Origin: Rhodoferax sp.
GTDB lineage: Bacteria > Pseudomonadota > Gammaproteobacteria > Burkholderiales > Burkholderiaceae_C
Assembly: GCF_028714215.1 (NCBI RefSeq)
Contig: NZ_JAQTMS010000001.1
Location: forward strand, 127,010-191,009
Direction: 5' to 3'
DNA length: 64,000 nt
Shown piece by piece: positions 31,570 to 41,300 of this stretch; positions within the stretch are counted from its first letter, which is position 1, and each line of letters starts with the position of its first letter. The notes beneath the pieces were generated by a model. It searched no databases and was not told where the DNA came from. It saw nothing but the letters and a program-made list of their open reading frames with translations. Both the position numbers and the translations under genes were made by a program.

Positions 31570-32138
31570 CGGCACCGGCGACCCGGCGGCTGAAATACCT
31601 GCAAGGCTATTGCGGTGACACGGTAGCGCGGGTCGAGCAGCTGCTGCTTGCCAATCGGCTGGGGGACTGGCTGCAAAACAAGTATCCGGCGGCGCACCAG
31701 GTTCGAACCGACAAAGCCCTCTACGACTACGTGCAGCAACTGCGTCTGGCCTGTCTGCGGGGCGCCGAGCCGCTGGCCAAGGTGCTGTTCGACAGCAAGC
31801 TGCATGCCGTCCAGCATGCCCTGGGCACCCATACCAGCATCTCGCGGGTGCAAGGCACCCGGCTCAAGGCCAAACGCGAGATCCGCATCGCCGCCCTGTT
31901 CAAGGAGGTGCCGCCCGAGTTCCTGAAAATGATCGTGGTGCACGAGTTGGCCCACCTCAAGGAGCGCGCCCACGACAAGGCCTTCTACCAGCTTTGCAGC
32001 TACATGGAGCCCAACTACCATCAACTGGATTTCGAACTGCGCGTTTACCTGACCTACCTGGAGCAGTCAGGAACTCGGCTGTGGGGGCAGCCGGAGCCGC
32101 CCGGCATCAGCGAAAACCGGACTGCGGCAGGGTCTTGA
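31566..32138 (+). CDS. YgjP/SprT-like metallopeptidase-domain protein (DUF45)
   Basis: This is a 190-residue protein with the zincin motif [18 protein letters not shown] (about residues 120-137), the form seen in YgjP/UgpP (DUF45) proteins. The preceding [17 protein letters not shown] also fits the family. The YgjP group is related to SprT and WSS1-type proteases, but no proteolytic activity can be claimed from sequence. It is translationally coupled to lysS, and its last 32 bp overlap the convergent cytochrome gene. Confidence 0.87.
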   Translation: MTAPATRRLKYLQGYCGDTVARVEQLLLANRLGDWLQNKYPAAHQVRTDKALYDYVQQLRLACLRGAEPLAKVLFDSKLHAVQHALGTHTSISRVQGTRLKAKREIRIAALFKEVPPEFLKMIVVHELAHLKERAHDKAFYQLCSYMEPNYHQLDFELRVYLTYLEQSGTRLWGQPEPPGISENRTAAGS

Positions 32139-32772
32139 TCTCGCCCGGCAGGGAACTCACGTAATTGGCCAGTTCCTTCAGTTCCGCGTTGGAAAACTGC
32201 TTGGCCACGCCGCCCATGATCGGATTGCCCCGGCCCCAGGTCGGGTTGCCCGTGGTCTTGTACGATTTGAGAGCGACGAACAGGTAATCGGCGTACTGCC
32301 CCGCAATCCTGGGGTAGCTGGGGTCAAGCGGTTTGCTGAAACTGTCGCCGTGGCAAGTCACGCAAGCGCCTTTGGCAACCAGGGCGGCGGCGCTGGCGCT
32401 GCCGGCCGCTGCTTTGCCCGGTGCGGCAGCCGCTTCGACCCGGCCGTAGCCAGAGTAATAGGCCGCCACGTCGGCGATGTCCTGCTCGTTCAGGTTGTCC
32501 ACAATGCCGCGCATGGTGGGATGCCGGCGATCGCCTTTTTTGTAAGCCGTCAGAGCCGACACAATGTAGCCGGCGCCCTGACCCGAAATTTTGGGTACCC
32601 GGTAGACCTCCGGAAAGCTGGCCTGATAGCCCACGATACCGTGGCAGCCGACGCACATGGCGATCTTTTTCTCGCCGGCCTTGCTATCGCCCGTGATGGG
32701 CTGGGCCTGGGCCGGGAAGAGCGTCGCGCAAGCGACAAGCAGGGCGGACGGTATTAGCAGGAATTTGTTCAT
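32107..32772 (-). CDS. Diheme cytochrome c4-like protein
   Basis: This is a 221-residue periplasmic c-type cytochrome with a Sec signal peptide (residues 1-23, ending AQA). Two similar halves each carry one heme site, CVGCH at 40-44 and CVTCH at 137-141. Candidate axial Met residues are in HPTMRGIV (about 87) and NPIMGGVA (about 183). The two-domain layout with an Ala/Gly-rich linker (about 113-131) matches cytochrome c4, which passes electrons to terminal oxidases. It converges on and overlaps the YgjP-like gene. Confidence 0.92.
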   Translation of the reverse strand: MNKFLLIPSALLVACATLFPAQAQPITGDSKAGEKKIAMCVGCHGIVGYQASFPEVYRVPKISGQGAGYIVSALTAYKKGDRRHPTMRGIVDNLNEQDIADVAAYYSGYGRVEAAAAPGKAAAGSASAAALVAKGACVTCHGDSFSKPLDPSYPRIAGQYADYLFVALKSYKTTGNPTWGRGNPIMGGVAKQFSNAELKELANYVSSLPGEIKTLPQSGFR

Positions 32773-32878
32773 TTTCGGGAGACAATCAACCAGAGTTTGA
32801 GATAGATCAACAATTAATTATATCGACCCACAGTCCTTCGCCTAACCTTGACGTTGCTTTTCCAATCCAACCAGAACC

Positions 32879-33733
32879 ATGAAATTCCAAGGATCCAAAA
32901 ACTACATTGCCACCGAGGATTTGATGCTGTCCGTGAACGCGGCCATCACCCTCAAACGCCCGCTGCTGGTGAAGGGCGAACCCGGCACCGGCAAGACCAT
33001 GCTGGCCGAAGAGGTGGCCGGCGCCCTGAACATGCCGCTGCTGCAATGGCACATCAAATCCACCACCAAGGCACAGCAAGGCCTGTATGAATACGATGCC
33101 GTCAGCCGCCTGCGCGACTCCCAACTGGCCGACCTGGACGGCGGCCAGCGCGTCAAGGACATCCACAACTACATCGTCAAGGGCGTACTGTGGCAGGCCT
33201 TCACGGCCGAGCAGCCGATAGCCTTGCTGATCGATGAAATCGACAAGGCCGACATCGAGTTCCCGAATGACTTGTTGCGCGAAATTGACCGCATGGAGTT
33301 TTACGTCTACGAAACCCGAGAACTGATCCGGGCCAAGTACCGGCCCCTGGTGTTCATCACCTCGAACAACGAAAAAGAACTGCCGGACGCTTTTCTGCGC
33401 CGCTGCTTCTTTCACTACATCAAGTTTCCCGACGCCGACACCATGCGCAGCATCGTGGACGTGCACTTCCCCGGCCTGAAGAAGGAGTTGCTGACGGCCG
33501 CCATGAAAACGTTTTACGACGTGCGCAACCTGCCGGGTCTGAAAAAGAAGCCTTCCACCAGCGAATTGCTGGACTGGCTCAAGCTGCTGCTGGCCGAAGA
33601 CATCCCGCTGGCGACGCTGCAAACCAAAGATGACAAGGTGGCGGTGCCGCCGCTGGTCGGCGCCCTGCTGAAAAACGAGCAGGATGTCACCTTGTTTGAA
33701 AAACTGGTGTTCATGCAACGGCACAACCGCTGA
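32879..33733 (+). CDS. MoxR family AAA+ ATPase
   Basis: This is a 284-residue MoxR-type ATPase. Walker A is GEPGTGKT (about residues 38-45), Walker B LLIDEIDKAD (about 116-125), and sensor 1 ITSNNEKELPDAFLRRC. MoxR ATPases act with von Willebrand factor A proteins as chaperones for metal-cofactor insertion or complex assembly. The likely partner is the CoxE-like VWA gene at 35318, now separated by a GNAT gene and a VapBC module. The target complex is not known. Confidence 0.93.
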   Translation: MKFQGSKNYIATEDLMLSVNAAITLKRPLLVKGEPGTGKTMLAEEVAGALNMPLLQWHIKSTTKAQQGLYEYDAVSRLRDSQLADLDGGQRVKDIHNYIVKGVLWQAFTAEQPIALLIDEIDKADIEFPNDLLREIDRMEFYVYETRELIRAKYRPLVFITSNNEKELPDAFLRRCFFHYIKFPDADTMRSIVDVHFPGLKKELLTAAMKTFYDVRNLPGLKKKPSTSELLDWLKLLLAEDIPLATLQTKDDKVAVPPLVGALLKNEQDVTLFEKLVFMQRHNR

Positions 33734-33775
33734 AACGGGCGGACACCCTCCATCATTGATTGGCGAAGACTGAAC

Positions 33776-34369
33776 ATGGCCTACATCGAACCCATCACCC
33801 TGGCCGGGCGCGGCATTGAACTGGTGCCGCTGGCCTTGAGCCATGAAAGCGGGCTGCGCGCCGCCGCCGCCGACGGCGAACTCTGGAAGCTGCGCGTCAC
33901 CTCGGTGCCCGAGCCGGAGCAGACCGCCAAATACATCGCAGATGCGCTGGCCATGCGGGAAGCTGGCAACCGCTTTGCTTTTGCCGTGCTGGAGGCCGCC
34001 AGCGGCACAGTGCTGGGCTGCACCAGCTACCACGACATCGTGCCAGCGGTGCAGCGCGTGGAAATTGGCTACACCTGGTATGCCAAGCGCTGCCAGCGCA
34101 GCCACGTCAACTCGGTCGCCAAGCTGCTGCTGATGACGCATGCCTTCGAAACCGTCGGCTGCAAAGTAGTGGGCTGGCGCACCGACAATTTCAACTTTGC
34201 CTCGCAGGCCGCCATCGAGCGGCTCGGCGCCCAGAAAGACGGCGTCATTCGGGGCCATGCGCTGCGCCGCGACGGCACCATTCGCGATACCGTGATGTAC
34301 AGCATGCGCAGCGGCGAATGGCCCGAAGCCAAGGCGCAGTTGCTGTACCTGCTGGACAAGCCGCGCTGA
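33776..34369 (+). CDS. GNAT N-acetyltransferase, RimJ/RimL type
   Basis: This is a 197-residue acetyltransferase resembling RimJ/RimL enzymes that modify protein N-termini or small amines. The segments MREAGNRFAFAVLEAASGTVLGCTSYHDI, RVEIGYTWYAKRCQRSHVNSVAKLLLMTHAFE and TDNFNFASQAAIERLGAQKDGVIRGHALRRDGTIRDTVMYSM give the characteristic acetyl-CoA site and the late Asn/Ser-rich helix. It lies 42 bp after the MoxR gene. No role in MoxR function is known. Confidence 0.9.
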   Translation: MAYIEPITLAGRGIELVPLALSHESGLRAAAADGELWKLRVTSVPEPEQTAKYIADALAMREAGNRFAFAVLEAASGTVLGCTSYHDIVPAVQRVEIGYTWYAKRCQRSHVNSVAKLLLMTHAFETVGCKVVGWRTDNFNFASQAAIERLGAQKDGVIRGHALRRDGTIRDTVMYSMRSGEWPEAKAQLLYLLDKPR

Positions 34370-34464
34370 CGCGAAAACGCGTGCCATTACAGCATCGGGT
34401 CTTAACCGCAAGAGCAATGGAGCAGTGACCCGGTGTATTTGCCCTGATTCGTTCGATCAAGACA

Positions 34465-34500
34465 ACATACTTCAAGTATGTATATACTCAAAGTGTATAC
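34465..34500. promoter_or_regulatory. vapB: Two overlapping operator-like inverted repeats upstream of vapB
   Basis: The first repeat is ACATACTTCAAGTATGT (34465-34481). It runs into a second imperfect inverted repeat with arms GTATATAC and GTGTATAC (34480-34500). Both precede the GGAGGAG ribosome-binding site at 34503. Two adjacent operators are typical for VapB/VapBC autorepression. Confidence 0.72.
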
Positions 34501-34514
34501 ATGGAGGAGCCATC

Positions 34515-34883
34515 ATGAACAAGGTTCTTGCACCAACACCACTTACCCAGGCCAAACAAACGACCACCGTTTTTACGTCCGGCAACAGTCAGGCGGTTCG
34601 TCTGCCCAAGGCGTTTAGAGTCAATTCCAATACGGTGGAAATCGAGCGCCGGGGCGACGAAATCATCTTGCGCGAAAAGAAACGTACCGTCGGCGACATC
34701 CTGCGGCAGTTGCCTGCGCTGGGCACCGGGGAAACCGGGGACTGGGAGCGCATTGCCGCGTTCATCGCGGATCCCCAACCTCAGGAACGCGACTGGAATA
34801 CGCTGCTGGGGCTGGCACCAGCGGGCCAGGTCGCCAGCGGTCCGACAGCGCGCAGCGGGCGCAGAAAGTCGACCCGCGCATGA
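34515..34883 (+). CDS. vapB: VapB-type antitoxin (AbrB/MazE fold)
   Basis: This is a 122-residue antitoxin. The swapped-hairpin AbrB DNA-binding domain is near residues 18-60 (TTVFTSGNSQAVRLPKAFRVNSNTVEIERRGDEIILREK). The C-terminal part, with GDWERIAAFIADPQPQERDW, is the toxin-binding region. A strong ribosome-binding site, GGAGGAG, precedes the ATG at 34515. The last 40 residues are richer in Gly/Arg/Ser than is usual. It overlaps vapC by 4 bp. Confidence 0.92.
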   Translation: MNKVLAPTPLTQAKQTTTVFTSGNSQAVRLPKAFRVNSNTVEIERRGDEIILREKKRTVGDILRQLPALGTGETGDWERIAAFIADPQPQERDWNTLLGLAPAGQVASGPTARSGRRKSTRA

Positions 34884-35308
34884 GGTACCTGCTCGACACC
34901 AACATCGTCAGCCACTTCCTGCGCGGCGCCTCGCCGGCCCTGAACCGGCGTATTTTGAACAGCACCCCGGAGCAACTGGCCATCTCCACCATCAGCGCGG
35001 GTGAGCTGCGTTACGGCCTGCGCCGACTGCCGGCGTCGCGCCGCTCCGCCCTGTTGGCGCGTCAGCTGGACGGGCTGTTCAGTGCCATCCCGGTACAGCC
35101 CCTTCCCGCTGACGCGGCACAGCACTACGGCACTGCGCGCTCGCAACTGGCGGCCGCAGGCACGCCCATTGGCGGCAACGACTTGTGGATCGCAGCGCAC
35201 GCGCTGGCACTGGGTATGACGCTGGTGACAAATAACACCCGCGAATTTGCACGGGTGGATGGGTTGAAGCTGGAAAATTGGGCGGCAGAATCTGATACCG
35301 AGAGATGA
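34880..35308 (+). CDS. vapC: VapC-type PIN-domain ribonuclease toxin
   Basis: This is a 142-residue PIN-domain toxin. Acidic residues of the metal site appear in MRYLLDTNIVSHFLRG (Asp 6), ISTISAGELRYGL (Glu about 43), GGNDLWIAAHALAL (Asp about 101) and TNNTREFARV. VapC proteins usually cut initiator tRNA or rRNA. It is coupled to vapB by ATGA. The next gene, for the VWA protein, starts 10 bp later, so the module is inserted in frame of a longer operon. Confidence 0.93.
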   Translation: MRYLLDTNIVSHFLRGASPALNRRILNSTPEQLAISTISAGELRYGLRRLPASRRSALLARQLDGLFSAIPVQPLPADAAQHYGTARSQLAAAGTPIGGNDLWIAAHALALGMTLVTNNTREFARVDGLKLENWAAESDTER

Positions 35309-35317
35309 AGGAACACC

Positions 35318-36532
35318 ATGCTGATTGACTTCTTCTACACCTTGCGCTCGGCCAAGCTGCCGGTGTCGGTCAAGGAGTACCTGACACTGCTGGAAGCGCT
35401 CAAGGCCGGCGTGGTGGGTCCCAACGCGCCGGCGCCTGAAGATGAGACGCAGGCCAGCGGCTACAAGATCGACGACTTTTACTACCTGAGCCGCGCCACG
35501 CTGGTGAAGGACGAAAAGAACTACGACAAGTTCGACCGCGCTTTTGCCGCCTACTTCAAGGGCGTGGAGATGATTGCCGACTTCAGCAAGGAGATCCCGC
35601 TGGAATGGTTGCGCAAGAATCTGGAACTGAACCTGAGCCCGGAAGAACTCGCCAAGATCCAGAAGATGGGCTGGGACGAGTTGATGGAAACGCTCAAGAA
35701 GCGTTTCGAGGAGCAAAAAGAACGCCATGAAGGCGGCTCCAAATGGATAGGCACCGGCGGCACCAGCCCGTTCGGCGCCTACGGCCAAAACCCGCAAGGC
35801 ATACGCATCGGCCAGGACAAGAGCCGCAACAAGAGTGCCGTCAAGGTGTGGGACCAGCGTGCCTACAAGGACTACGACGACACGCAGGAACTGGGCACCC
35901 GCAACATCAAGGTGGCGCTGCGCCGTCTGCGCAAATTTGTCCGCGAGGGCCATGAAGAAGAACTGGACCTGGACGACACCATCCGGTCGACGGCGGCCAA
36001 CGCCGGCTACCTGGACATCAAAATGGTGCCGGAGCGCCACAACAACGTGAAGGTGCTGCTGCTGATGGACGTGGGCGGCACCATGGACGAGCACATCCAG
36101 CGCGTGGAAGAACTCTTCAGTGCCACCAAGACCGAGCTCAAGCACCTGGAGTTCTATTACTTCCACAACTGTGTCTACGACTTCATGTGGAAGAACAACC
36201 GCCGCCGCTACAGCGAAAAGTTCCCCACCTGGGACATCATCCGCAAGTACAACAAGGACTACAAGCTGATCTTCGTCGGCGACGCCACCATGAGCCCCTA
36301 CGAAATCCTGCAACCGGGCGGCAGCGTCGAATACAACAACGAGGAAGCGGGCGTCGAATGGCTGCAACGCCTGACCAGCGCTTTCCCCAAATTCGCCTGG
36401 ATCAACCCGGAGCCGCAAGGGGTCTGGCAATACCGCCAAAGCATCAGCGTGATCCAGCAAATCATGAGCCAGCGCATGTTTCCCCTGACAATCAAGGGAC
36501 TGGAAGAAGCCATGCGACTGCTGACAAAATGA
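35318..36532 (+). CDS. CoxE-like von Willebrand factor A domain protein
   Basis: This is a 404-residue VWA-domain protein (COG3552-like). The N-terminal half is charged and helical (MLIDFFYTLRSAKLPVSVKEYLTLLEAL). The VWA domain begins at about residue 240 (NVKVLLLMDVGGTMDEHIQRVEELF). The MIDAS motif DxSxS is altered to DVGGT, as is common in this subfamily. It ends by overlapping tamA at ATGA. With the upstream MoxR ATPase it forms a MoxR-VWA pair. Confidence 0.9.
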   Translation: MLIDFFYTLRSAKLPVSVKEYLTLLEALKAGVVGPNAPAPEDETQASGYKIDDFYYLSRATLVKDEKNYDKFDRAFAAYFKGVEMIADFSKEIPLEWLRKNLELNLSPEELAKIQKMGWDELMETLKKRFEEQKERHEGGSKWIGTGGTSPFGAYGQNPQGIRIGQDKSRNKSAVKVWDQRAYKDYDDTQELGTRNIKVALRRLRKFVREGHEEELDLDDTIRSTAANAGYLDIKMVPERHNNVKVLLLMDVGGTMDEHIQRVEELFSATKTELKHLEFYYFHNCVYDFMWKNNRRRYSEKFPTWDIIRKYNKDYKLIFVGDATMSPYEILQPGGSVEYNNEEAGVEWLQRLTSAFPKFAWINPEPQGVWQYRQSISVIQQIMSQRMFPLTIKGLEEAMRLLTK

Positions 36533-38355
36533 AATGGCTGCTGGCGCTGGCGCTGCTGGCCGGCCTGCCGGCCCTGCTGCCCGCGCAAGCCCAGCCCGCC
36601 AGCCCCGGCGCCGTGGCCAACGCCAGCGCCTTCGAGCTGGAGATCGCCGCGCCGGATGAAATCCGGGCGCTGCTGGAGCGCCATCTGGAGTTGCTGCGTT
36701 ACCGCGAGTTGACGGATCTGAGTGACAGCGAACTGGCACGCCTGCTGGGAGCCGCCCGGCAAAACACCCAGGACCTGCTGGCCACGCTGGGTTACTTCTC
36801 GCCCGACATCGGTATCGAACAGGCGAGAACAGACTCCGGCCCGCTCACGCGCCGGGTGAAACTGAGCGTGGCGCCCGGCGCGCCGACGTTGGTGAGCGAG
36901 GTGCGCCTTGAATTCAGCGGCGCCATCGCCAACGATCCGGCGGCCCGCAGCCAACGCCAGCAAATCGAGGCCAACTGGCCGCTGCGCGCCGGCATGCGCT
37001 TCACCCAGGCCAGTTGGGACGCCGCCAAGCAGCAGGCACTGCGCCAGCTCACCGGGCAACGCTACCCGGCCGGGCAAATCGGCAGCAGCCTAGCCGACAT
37101 CGACCCCATCAACCACAGCGCGCGCCTGTCGGTCACGCTGGACAGCGGACCAGCCTACCGGCTAGGCGCTCTGGTGATCAGCGGCGCCCAGCGTTATGAC
37201 ACCGAACTGGTCACCCGGCTGGCGCGCCTGACGCCTGGCGCCGACTACGACCAAACCCAACTGGTGCAAGCCCAGCAGCGCCTGACGGACAGTGGATTTT
37301 TCGACTCGGTGTTCGTCTCGCTGGACACCGCTGGCGATCCGCTGGCGGCACCGGTGCGGGTGCAACTGCGCGAAGCCTTGATGCAAAAACTGGTGCTGGG
37401 TGTCGGTGCCAGCACCGACAGCGGCGCCCGCCTGTCGGCCGAACACACGCACCACCGGGTGCCGGGCATCGGCTGGCGCGCCGTCAGCAAGCTGTCGCTG
37501 GACCGCGAGACACGTTCCCTGGGCAGCGAGCTGACGGCACCGCCCGACGCCGACAACTGGCGCTGGGTCAGCTCGGCCCTGCTGCAAAACCAGAACAGTG
37601 GCAGCACCGACATCAGCAGCCTGCGCCTGCGCGCCGGACGCAGCCAGGGCGGCCAGCGCATAGACCGCAATTACTACCTGCAATACGACCGGGCCGAGAC
37701 CGCCGCCAGCGATGGCAGCGTGCCGGTGGTGGCGCAAGCGCTGAGTGCCAACTACGCTTTCACCGTGCGCAACTTCGACAGCCTGCCCTTCCCGGGCAGC
37801 GGCTGGGGGCTGGGCGTGGAAGTGGGCGGCGGCAGCACGCTGGGCAGCCAGCAAGACCCTTACGGCCGCGTACTGGGACGCTTGCTCGGCTATGTGCCAC
37901 TGGGCGGCAACGGCGACGCCGCAACCGGAGCCCTGCGCGGCGGACGCCTGGCGCTGCGGGCGGAGGCCGGCGCCGTGCTGGCCAAGAGCGACATCGCCCT
38001 GCCCAGCACGCAACTGTTCCTCACCGGCGGCGACAACAGCGTGCGCGGTTACGGCTACCACGACCTCGGCGTCACGCTGCCCGATGGAACCGTCAGCGCC
38101 GGCCGCTACCTCACCGTGGCCAGCGTCGAATGGCAGCGCCCCATCGTTGCCAACGGCCGCCTGACGGACTGGGAGAGCACCGTATTCATGGACGCCGGCG
38201 CCGTCGCCAACAAACCCGCTGAATTGCGTGCCAAGGTCGGTATCGGCGTCGGCGCGCGCTGGAAGAGCCCGGTCGGCCCGCTGCAAATCGACCTGGCGTA
38301 TGGCGTAGCGGTGGAACGCTTGCGGCTGCATCTGAACGTGGGTTTCACCTTCTGA
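36529..38355 (+). CDS. tamA: TamA, Omp85-family translocation and assembly module subunit
   Basis: This is a 608-residue outer-membrane protein with a signal peptide (about residues 1-22, ending AQA). POTRA repeats occupy about 23-270 (GALVISGAQRYDTELVTRLARL is a POTRA-like strand-helix), and a C-terminal 16-strand beta barrel fills the rest. The Omp85 loop-6 motif is VRGYGYHDLG (about residue 505), and the protein ends in an aromatic beta-signal (HLNVGFTF). With TamB it moves beta-barrel proteins or lipids to the outer membrane. Start ATG overlaps the VWA stop, and its stop overlaps the tamB start. Confidence 0.93.
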   Translation: MKWLLALALLAGLPALLPAQAQPASPGAVANASAFELEIAAPDEIRALLERHLELLRYRELTDLSDSELARLLGAARQNTQDLLATLGYFSPDIGIEQARTDSGPLTRRVKLSVAPGAPTLVSEVRLEFSGAIANDPAARSQRQQIEANWPLRAGMRFTQASWDAAKQQALRQLTGQRYPAGQIGSSLADIDPINHSARLSVTLDSGPAYRLGALVISGAQRYDTELVTRLARLTPGADYDQTQLVQAQQRLTDSGFFDSVFVSLDTAGDPLAAPVRVQLREALMQKLVLGVGASTDSGARLSAEHTHHRVPGIGWRAVSKLSLDRETRSLGSELTAPPDADNWRWVSSALLQNQNSGSTDISSLRLRAGRSQGGQRIDRNYYLQYDRAETAASDGSVPVVAQALSANYAFTVRNFDSLPFPGSGWGLGVEVGGGSTLGSQQDPYGRVLGRLLGYVPLGGNGDAATGALRGGRLALRAEAGAVLAKSDIALPSTQLFLTGGDNSVRGYGYHDLGVTLPDGTVSAGRYLTVASVEWQRPIVANGRLTDWESTVFMDAGAVANKPAELRAKVGIGVGARWKSPVGPLQIDLAYGVAVERLRLHLNVGFTF

Positions 38356-41300
38356 TGAAAGCACTGCGCATGGCCTTGAGCGCACTGGGCACCACGCTGC
38401 TGACGCTGCTGGCCCTGGCCGGAGCGCTGTGGCTCTGGAGCGGCGCCAGCACCTCGCTGGCGACTTCACTGGAACAACTGGCGCAGCATCTTCCCGCCGG
38501 CCAGACACTGGAGGCGAAAGATGTCGAAGGCTCGCTGCGCCGGGGTGGCCGCGTCGGCTGGTTACGCTGGCAACAGGGCGCGCTCAGCGTCGAGGCACGC
38601 GATGTCAGCGTAGCCTGGGAGCTGCGAACGCTGCTGGACGGCGAACTGCGCCTTGGCCAGCTTTCCGTCGAGCACTTGCGCATCGAAGACCGGCGCCCCA
38701 GCGCCGGCGCCACAGCACCCACCGATTTGCGTCTGCCGCTGCGTGTAGCCGCGCCATTCAGCGTCACCACGCTGGAGTGGGTAGGCCCCGCCGCGCTGCA
38801 AATCAGTGGCCTCGCGGGGCACTACGCCTTCGACAACAAGGAACACACGTTCGAGCTGAGCAGCTTGCGGATGGCCTCCGGCAACTACCGCGGCATGGGC
38901 CGCTTGCAGGCGCTTGCCCCCATGGCACTGGCGCTGCAAATGCAGGGCACGCTGGCAACCCAGCTGCCCTCCGGGGGCCGCAGTGTCACGCTGCGGGCTG
39001 ACGCCACGCTACAAGGCCAGTTGGCCGGCCCTGACGCCCGGCTGGCGTTGCAGGCCCAGCTAAAGCCCCAGCTACCCAGCACACCCGGCAACACGAAACC
39101 GACCGGGCCAACCATCAAGCAGGCGATGCAAGCCAGCGTCACGGCGGAGCTTGCGCCCTGGCAGCCGCAACCGGTCGTCACCGCCACGGCACACTGGCAG
39201 GCACTGGACCTGGCGGCGCTGTGGCCGCGGGCACCGCAAACGCTGCTCAGCGGTGAGGCCACGGTCACGCCGGCCGGCCAGAGCTGGCAGGCCGCCATCC
39301 AGCTCGGCAACGCACTGAGCGGCCCATGGAACCAGCAGCGCCTGCCGATCGACAAGCTGAGCGCCAGGCTGGTGTTCGCAACGGGGCAGTGGACCATAGC
39401 GTCGCTACAGGCCAGCGGCGCCGGCGGGCGCATTGACGGGCGCGGCCAAGTGGGCGGCGCCGCCAACTGGCAAGGCAGCGCCACCCTGCATGGCATCAAC
39501 CCGGCCGCGCTCGACTCGCGACTGGCCATCACGGCACTGGACGGCCAGGTGACGGCGCGGCAGACGCCATCCGGCATCGCCTTCGAAGCCAGCCTGCAAG
39601 GCGCCCATGGCAAGACCGCTTCGCCGGCTGGTGGTGCCCTGGCCGGCCTGCGCCTGCAAGCACTGCAGGCCAAGGGAATCTGGCAGGCGCCGATGCTGAA
39701 GCTGGAGCAGTTGGCGCTGCAAAGCGACGACGCGCAATTGCAAGGCCAGTTGAGCTTCAATACTCTCAGCCAAGCCGCGCAAGGCCAGTTGGCGCTAGCC
39801 CTGCCCGGTGCCAGCGCGACCCTGCAAGGTGACCTCGCCAGCCGCAGTGGCCAAGGCGCGATGAGCTTGCGCGTGACCGATGCGGCACTGGCCGCCCACT
39901 GGCTGGCCCGCTGGCCAGGGGCACCGGCGGCGCTGAACCAAATGGGCCTCCAGGGCGCCGTGGAAATGAACGGAAACTGGCAAGGCGGTTGGCAAAATCA
40001 GGGTCGGGAACTGCGCCTTGCGGCCAGCCTGCGGGCGCCCAAGCTTGAACTGCGCGCCAGCGATACAGCAGCCGATCAGGGCTGGCGTTTGCGCGATTGG
40101 CAAGCCGACATCTCCGGCACGCTGGGCGCCCTGAGTCTGAGCACGCGCGGCCAGGCCGATCAGGCCAGCCGGCACTTCGCGCTACAGATGCAGGCCCAGC
40201 TTGGACGGCTGGGCGACGGCCTGTGGCAAGCCCAATTGGAGACCGCCCAGCTCAGCGCGCAAGACAGCTTGCGCCCCGGCCTCTGGAGCTTGCAGTTGCG
40301 CCAGCGCGTGGCCCTGGACTGGAAGCAGAGCGAGGGCGCGCAGTCGCTGCACATCGCTGCCGGCAGTGCCGCTCTGAGCGGACCGGTTCCGGGTGCGGCG
40401 ACCGTCAACTGGCAGGCCGCGCAATGGTCGCGCGGTGGCGGCAATCCAGCGCAAACCGGCTGGATGACCCAGGGTCGCCTGGAGGGACTGCCACTGGCCT
40501 GGCTGGATCTGCTGGGCCAGACCCAGATGGCCAACCTGGGTTTGCGCGGCGACCTTCTGTTTGGCGGCCAGTGGGACCTTGGCGGCGGTGATCGGCTGCG
40601 CCTGCGCGCCACGCTGGAGCGCAGCAGCGGCGACCTGCAATTGCGGACCGACGCGGCTGAAACGGGTGGCCCGGCGACTACCCTGCAAGCCGGGGTGCGC
40701 ACGGCACGCCTGCTGCTCAGCGCCGACGCCCAGCAACTGGCCGCCAGCCTGCGCTGGGACAGTGAACGTGCCGGCCAGGTGCAGGCTGATTTCAGCACGC
40801 AGTTGCAACGCCAGGACGGCGTCTGGATCTGGCCCGGCGACGCCCCTCTGAGCGGCACCCTGCGCGCGCAACTGCCCAGCAGCGGTGCCTGGTCCTTGCT
40901 GGCACCGCCCGGCTGGCGCTTGCGCGGCACGCTGGCCGCCGATGCCGCCCTGTCGGGCACGCGCAGTGCGCCGCAATGGCGCGGCACGCTGGGGGCGCAA
41001 GAACTGGCCGTGCGCTCGCTGGCGGACGGCATCGACTTCAGCCAGGGTACGCTGCGCGCCAGCCTGACCGGCCAGCGGCTAGACATCGACTCTTTCACGC
41101 TGCAAGGCGCCGGCGGCAACAGCGGCGGCCGGCTCTCGGTGACGGGCTCGGTCGTGTGGCTGCCTGCCACGCCAAGCATGGCCAGCCCGCTGTCGCGCCT
41201 GCACATGGCGCTGGACTTTGAAGCCAAGACCTTGCGCGTGACGGCCCGCGCCGACCAACGCCTGGTGCTGTCAGGCAAGCTGACGGCGCGACTGGACAAC

